From assembly GCF_964275005.1 (NCBI RefSeq), contig NC_092705.1, positions 11,719,912 through 11,783,911 on the forward strand: a stretch of DNA of 64,000 nucleotides. The letters are read 5' to 3'. Below are positions 58,404 through 64,000 of this stretch, in pieces (position 1 is the first letter of the stretch; each line of letters starts with the position of its first letter). Below the pieces are notes generated by a model. The model was not told the DNA's origin. It did no database searches and saw only the letters and a list, made by a program, of their open reading frames with translations. A program made the translations under genes and the position numbers. The DNA comes from Diadema setosum. Taxonomy: Eukaryota; Echinodermata; Echinoidea; Diadematoida; Diadematidae.

Positions 58404-59986
58404 CTCCTCTTGGAATACGATGTAAGATGAACATCAGACAAGCTCAATCGTTACGGTACAGATAGTGCATCAAGCAGCAAGTCATTTTCGGGGTGGAGTA
58501 TTAAAGTTTCAATATTTTATCAATTAAAACATAGACATGACACCCATTGCATTCAAGGCGGCTTGATCAGCACGAGAACTTCATTTTTTCCTTCAAGGTA
58601 CTTAGATAGGATAGGGAATATTTCCAGATCACACGACTGGATCGTAAAGCAGCCCCAAATTAATATTCTGTATATCGAACTATTGTGACAATTTTCTTCA
58701 GCTTCTCAGAGCTTGTTGAATATTCTGATGCACATGAATGTGTTGCATACATTTAATCTTGTACCTCACTGACATGACTTTCAGCAAAACTGTTGCCACA
58801 CACGAACTATTAAAGACGTATGAGTTGGGGATAGCCCTACGTAATCGCTTGCAGAGTTTTTATGGAGTAACCTTATAACAGTATAATCTCAGTTTTGGTC
58901 ACTATTAAGGCATGAACAGAAAGGGAGATGATAATTATATAGTATGTGTGCATGTACTGTGGATTAAGTACAGACCCATCTATGAAGAAAGACAGGTGAG
59001 TATTCAAAGACTGTTATTGATTGGCGTCCCACTGCCCCACTAAGCAAGATGTTTTGCAAGGAATATCCTTGACTATTCTAGAGGATTGTTTATTCTAACA
59101 AACTGCGCGCTTCAAACTGGAGTAAATGAAACAGATTGTGCCTAAGTCGATTTTAGAGGAATACTTTGTAGCTCGAGAAAGTGTAACAGGAATTTAGGTA
59201 CATGCATTATAACTGTCTGAACTTTTGCATGTGTTTGTGTTTAAGATGCGCGTGTGTGTATTGTGTTTATGAGAGTATGTGTGTGTATGGGGGGGGGGGG
59301 AGGGAGGGTGGGTAGCAAAAAAGAAGAGGGTGAACAATTTGGTGAAGGTCCATGCTTGTAAGGGCCATCAATCCCGAGAGATTTTCTCGGCATTAGCTTG
59401 AAGGTTACAATGCGCTGAGGCGCCAAATCTTCCCGATTTCGGTGAAAACAAGTCTGGAAGTGGAATTTGTTCCCACAATTGTATGTGTTTCATTTCAGGG
59501 GGAAAAAAGAGAAGAAAATGAGGACATTCCTCGAATCTCGCTTTTCCGCCAGTAGGCTCCGACGAAAAGGTTGGATACTCGCTGTGCCTTGTTAATCAGA
59601 ATATCAGAGCCAAATACACTTCGTTATTGACATTGTTGTTTTTCCCAATATTGAACATGATGTGTTACGTCTCATTCTAAATAAAAGACATCTACCATGT
59701 CTACGAGTCACTTACATCAGTTACCTTGAGGCTTAAATTTGACATCAAAATAATTTTTGTACTGCTATAGGTTTTTTTTTATCGTTCGTTTATAATGAAA
59801 GAATTAGCTTAAATCAATGCTATAACTGTTGTTACCTATAATCCTTGATGAAAACTGCATAAAAATAATCATTTCGCGCGGCAATGAAGTATCTTGAAGT
59901 GATATACATAGATAAGCAGTTTTGTAGAGGAATTAGAATATGCGAAATACAAAACAAAGTAAATTGTAAAATCAATTAAAAGCCTG
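58404..59986. other. No recognised gene
   Basis: Ordinary AT-rich sequence with a G run near 59289-59300. Open frames are short and unsupported. Confidence 0.35.
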
Positions 59987-60150
59987 AATTTTGACCCATG
60001 CCATTCTTATGCACTAAAATTTTATGGAATTGAGAACAATTCTCCTTCAAACCAAAACTCCTTCTTACCAAGAACCGTCAAAGACTGGAACAGATTACCC
60101 CAGGAGGAGGTGGTCGAGGCAAATACATCGACACATTTGTGTCACGAGCC
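59987..60150 (+). mobile_element. LINE 3' fragment (CR1/Jockey-like reverse transcriptase C-terminus)
   Basis: One frame reads CHSYALKFYGIENN, then FLPRTVKDWNRLPQEEVV. The S-F-x-P-R-T-x-x-x-W-N-x-L-P signature marks the extreme C-terminus of many CR1, L2 and Jockey-type polyproteins. The rest of the element is missing upstream, as expected for 5'-truncated insertions. Confidence 0.75.
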
Positions 60151-60384
60151 TCGGCCCAGTAGTTGCTTAGCACTCATTTTTCATTATTATTGTTATTATT
60201 AATATTACTATTATTTAATGTGGACTTGTCAGTTTATTGGTTATCCAGTATATATTTATTTGGATGATGATTATTACTGCAACTACCTGAACTCTTTGAA
60301 GACTTGCATAACTTAGACCTCAACGAAAGTGACAGAATAATCAGCAAGTTGATTGCGGTCACTCTCACGGAAGAAGACAATTAA

Positions 60385-60890
60385 AGGGGAATGAAACCCC
60401 AATATTGTACATTTGGAAAGCTACCGGTTGTGACCATCAGCAAAGTTTGAGGAAAATCTGACGATCTGTTTGAAAAGTAACGAATCTTCAAAGTTTCGGT
60501 GCCGCCACTGCTGGATGAAAAGATAGCATTAATAATTATATAAAGAAAATGCAACAAAATATAATTTTCATGAAAAGTGCACATCCCGTCGACTTGTTAC
60601 TGACATGATTACGTGAAAGATAATAATATTCACCCACTTTTTTTTAAAGAAGCAAATAAAGTTCTCTTTCATTATGATAGAAAAGTTTTTTATCTTCTAA
60701 TCGTTCTCAATACCTGAAGTCACAGAAAGTATTAATTGTATTATTCTCATCCAGCGATGGCGGCACCGAAGCTTAAACAAAACTTTACAACGGATTGTCA
60801 AATTTTCCTCAGACTTCGCTGATGTTTTTTTCAAAATCTGCATTCCCTCAATCTGCAAATACATTCGGGTTTTACTCTTCTTCAACAACA
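60385..60890. mobile_element. TTAA-type foldback MITE, diverged copy
   Basis: TTAA is at 60381-60384, followed by AGGGGAATGAAACCC. The arms share CAGCAAAGTTTGAGGAAAAT and GCTGGATGA words with 7704-9215, and the right arm begins near CATCCAGCGATGGCGGCACC. The right boundary is approximate. Confidence 0.65.
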
Positions 60891-61037
60891 GGTGTGAGAT
60901 AATCACTACAGTATCATGACTACTTCTAATATTCTTCCTGCCAGTCTTGAATACACAAACATATACATTCACAAACTTTCTCCATAAAGAATACTAGCAA
61001 GGTCTGCAGGTTAGAAACGTGTAAAGGACGGACTTAC

Positions 61038-61100
61038 CTCACATTCTACGCAGCTGGTAGAACCGTCCTCTAAAATCTCTGCGCCGAAAGCCACCGGCAT
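61038..61100 (-). CDS. Candidate first coding exon, unknown gene
   Basis: ATG at 61098-61100 opens MPVAFGAEILEDGSTSCVEC plus one Glu, followed directly by a GTAAGT donor (61032-61037). It has 21 codons, phase 0. Upstream sequence (61100-61290) is richer in G+C and CpG than its surroundings, like a promoter and 5' UTR. Two short upstream ATG frames precede it. Later exons were not recognised to the left. The family is unknown. Confidence 0.3.
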
Positions 61101-61327
61101 CTTCGTGTAGCATGGACGAGGTAAATGAAAGGAACAATGATGAGCACTGATGAGGGGTCAAGTGCTCCCTCTACCGTGAGCTTGCATCCATGCAGTGGCC
61201 GTTGCCTCACCCTTTTTGTGTTGGGGACTTGGACGGTGTGTACCACGCTGTGCAGATTTCTGTGCCAATCGGCACTCGCGAAGTACACAGAGAGTTAATG
61301 AACTGTACACTCAGTGTGGTTGTATAA

Positions 61328-61859
61328 CACTGCAAAAAGTCCGGTGTTAAATATGAAACACTGAGCTGGTGTTAAATTTTCGGTGCTCATTTATGGTGTT
61401 AGATTAACACATCCTGGTGTCATTTCAAAATATAAAATTGTTTTTTGAAGAGTTTCTTAGTAACTGAACTTCTTGTTGATTTTGAACTTCAACAAGACGA
61501 TCAAGAATTTTCCGATAAAGTACTTGATTTTTGAAAAAAAATGTGTAAACACATTTACACCACAGTAACATCAGCTGGTGTGGTCTCCTATTGAAGCTGG
61601 ACGGGTGTTATACCATTGACATTAACACCAGCAATATCAAATCAACACCATGCGGTGTCATTATTGAATTAACACCAGCACAGTGTCAAAATATCACCAG
61701 ATACAGTGTCAAATTAACACCACGAAGTGCCAGGTGAACACTTTTCAACACCATCACAATACATTTTCTACACCTGTGGGTGTGGTCCTCTATTAACACT
61801 TGATCGGTATTAGATTTAACACCCATGGTGTTAAATCTAACACCGATGGTTTTACAGTG
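61328..61859. mobile_element. MITE with CACTG(C/T)AAAA ends and GGTGTTAAAT repeats
   Basis: The left CACTGCAAAAAGTCCGGTGT and right GTTTTACAGTG with ACACCGATG are inverted. The interior is filled with TGGTGTTAA / TTAACACCA words on both strands. No protein. Confidence 0.8.
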
Positions 61860-63905
61860 ATGATACTGATAATAACATGTTCTAAAAACTTGGGTTTGCC
61901 AACTTTACAATCCGCATCCACTAAAACAAAGCATAAAAGGGCTTGTCGTACAATGTAAGTAATCATTATTTGGACTACAATACAAATTCATGCATGACAG
62001 AGCTGACTGATTTCATACATCGGTATTTCTGAAAACTTTTTTTTCCGACACAATATCAATTTGTAAAAGAAAAGAAAGTTCTTACTTATTTAGACTGTGC
62101 GCGTTGTGAATGTTTCTCGTGTTGATATACTGAGGACTAAATCTTAATAAAAAGCCATAAAATACATCATATTTAAGCTGGCTTTTGGAGATGGGTATTA
62201 TCACACATCAGGGACAAAATACTTCACTACCATCAAAATTGGTTCGAATTACCAAGAAAATTATAACATTTCGCATGTGTATTTTCTTTTAAAGTGATTT
62301 TCGGAACAACTATACATACGCTGACAAAATATAATGCGATAATGTTACGCAGATTGTTCTCGTCAATCTCGCAAATGAACTATGTGTAAATAGTCTTCAT
62401 AAAATTTCTATAAATGGCTTAAATTTCTATAAAACTACTATCCTGTTCGTCTAATTTTACTATACATGTGTTAAGGTCAACTTTAACATCGAAGGTACTT
62501 AATCTTGAAAATGCCTTTGACGCAATTCAAGCGTACACTTCGGAACGGATAACTAGAAAGATTTGATACAACTCTAAATTCTGCCACTTTCATATAAGAC
62601 TTATAGCAAAGGAAAGCGAGGATGGGTGAACTAAACTGGTCCAAGGGACGTGAACCGTGCAGTGTTATTTCCGTTTCTCCCAAAACAAGATTATGCGTCA
62701 ATTCATGCATTACAAGGAAATGTCTATGGGCAGCTGGGTAGGAGTGTACCTCTTGTTTAGTTTGTAACTGTGATTTTAACGGGAGAGAAATTTCTGAAGA
62801 CTGACAAGTCTTTGAAAGTAGATATATCACTAGATTTTTAAGAGCAAGAATCACACGGGAAAGCCCCCGCAGAACGAAAATGTTGATACGTTGATAACAT
62901 GTATCAAAATAATAAAATGTAATCATAAAATCATCTTCTGGGCTTGTAAGTTCGAATCATCATCGTCTGTACACAATAGAGTAGACTTTAAGTTCTAAAT
63001 CGGTGTTTTGTTGGGGTTTTTTTTCTTCGAATGAGCAACTTAATGAGAATGCTGAACCGCGATACATTATTATCAAACACTATACATGTATAACAGTGTT
63101 TTCTTGAGAATACAAATAATTTTATGCAATATCTGATCTTTCTTCAGCTAAATTTTTCAAATTTCAAATAACACGACTTGAACTCTGTAGTTGTAATAAT
63201 TCTGAATCAATATTTGCTCACAACAGCACACTGTATACTATGCATACCTATAATTACGCCTAAGTTTCAACAATCCACCTTCCTAATGATGCGACGGTGA
63301 TTTGAACTGATGGAATCTCGCATTTTTGTTACTGACAAGAAAAAAAAGTTTTTGAAGTTTACACCAGAATATTATTCCTGTACTTAATAACAGTACAAAA
63401 TAGTGCGGACCATCGATATAAGAAATAATAATTATAATGATTTATCGAACATCAAGTATATAGCAGCATCAACATTATATATAAGTAAAAATATATATCT
63501 ATATCCATATAAATAAATAAATAAATGAATAAGTGATATATATAAAAGTATATAATCATATATTCATCTATTTGTATTCATGTTTATATTCATATTTATA
63601 TTTATATTCATATCTATATCTATATCTATATTTATATACAATTTACAGGTGATTCACTTTTTTAAGGTATGAATGAAAACAAATAATGAAAACAAAACAG
63701 ACTCGTTTACGCTGTTGACAACCAGTGGTAAGTATTGTTTGTCTGTTTTTTCAGTCTCCTCCAACGTTTGTGATCATATGAATGACATCGTTCACTATAC
63801 GAAGAAGTTTCAGAGTTCCCATTTTCATAGAACCACCCTTCACTTACAGTTTGTTTATCTTTCTTGGAGAGGGGCGTGGTTATCACTGTGGACAGGATAT
63901 TGGAC
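61860..63905. other. Mostly featureless; one 147-codon minus-strand frame
   Basis: A minus-strand frame at 62483-62926 contains HFLVMHELTHNLVLGE, similar to the first histidine box of sphingolipid desaturases (H-E-[IL]-[AS]-H-N), but the rest is not recognisable. The frame length is within what chance gives in this window. An ATAT-rich degenerate microsatellite lies at about 63470-63640. Confidence 0.25.
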
Positions 63906-63976
63906 TTCCAAGCTTGAATGAGAAAAGGTTCTATTGAATTAAGTCTAATAGAAAATTTTCTCATTCAAGTTTGGAA
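63906..63976. repeat. Short inverted repeat at the right edge
   Basis: TTCCAAGCTTGAATGAGAAA at 63906 pairs with its near reverse complement ending at 63976 (arms of 30, four mismatches by eye). Part of the right arm begins again at 63976, so a larger palindromic repeat probably continues beyond the window. Confidence 0.6.
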
Positions 63977-64000
63977 TTCCAAACTTGAAAAATGTTCTAT

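Overview
The window is metazoan nuclear DNA: intron-rich genes, AT-rich intergenic sequence and many short inverted-repeat elements. The repeat styles (tRNA-derived SINEs, TTAA-flanked foldback elements, GTGACCCGCTACAAC-ended elements, long GCTCGCTCGC satellites) and the invertebrate-like genes point to an echinoderm, most likely a sea urchin. That assignment is inference from style, not from a marker gene. Two host genes are firmly readable. At the left, four plus-strand exons (405-10691) encode the coiled-coil C-terminus of a SCHIP1-type schwannomin-interacting protein with a long Ser/Pro-rich tail. On the minus strand (23259-27638), four exons join without a break into a complete 134-residue parvulin peptidyl-prolyl isomerase, PIN4/Par14. 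Weaker host candidates are a three-exon chain at 15045-17616 (+), single exons at 41719-41810 (+) and 61038-61100 (-), a two-exon candidate at 46368-46930 (-), and three decayed exons of a secretory-pathway Ca2+-ATPase at 44198-45854 (+). Layout: 1-10.7 kb SCHIP1 with repeats in its last intron; 10.7-23 kb sparse DNA with a candidate gene and several MITEs; 23-27.6 kb PIN4; 27.6-29.1 kb hAT-like ends and the first units of a 170-bp satellite; 29.1-54.35 kb a 25.2-kb block with long inverted terminal arms, inserted into one satellite unit; 54.35-56.1 kb the rest of that satellite; 56.9-58.4 kb a hAT-type element with a perfect 8-bp target duplication and its own satellite; 58.4-64 kb sparse DNA with a LINE 3' fragment and more MITEs. 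The most unusual structure is the 25.2-kb block. It starts TAGTCCATGGGCC and ends with the reverse complement, is flanked by GAT, and has arms of over 1 kb. Its left arm is split by an 8.7-kb inserted element (TAA flanks, GGGGGTGTTGCAAG ends) carrying a tandem array of perfect RFX X-box palindromes. Its core holds gene-like material (Ca2+-ATPase exons, an unidentified minus-strand gene, a monooxygenase-like fragment), so it may be a very large gene-carrying transposable unit.
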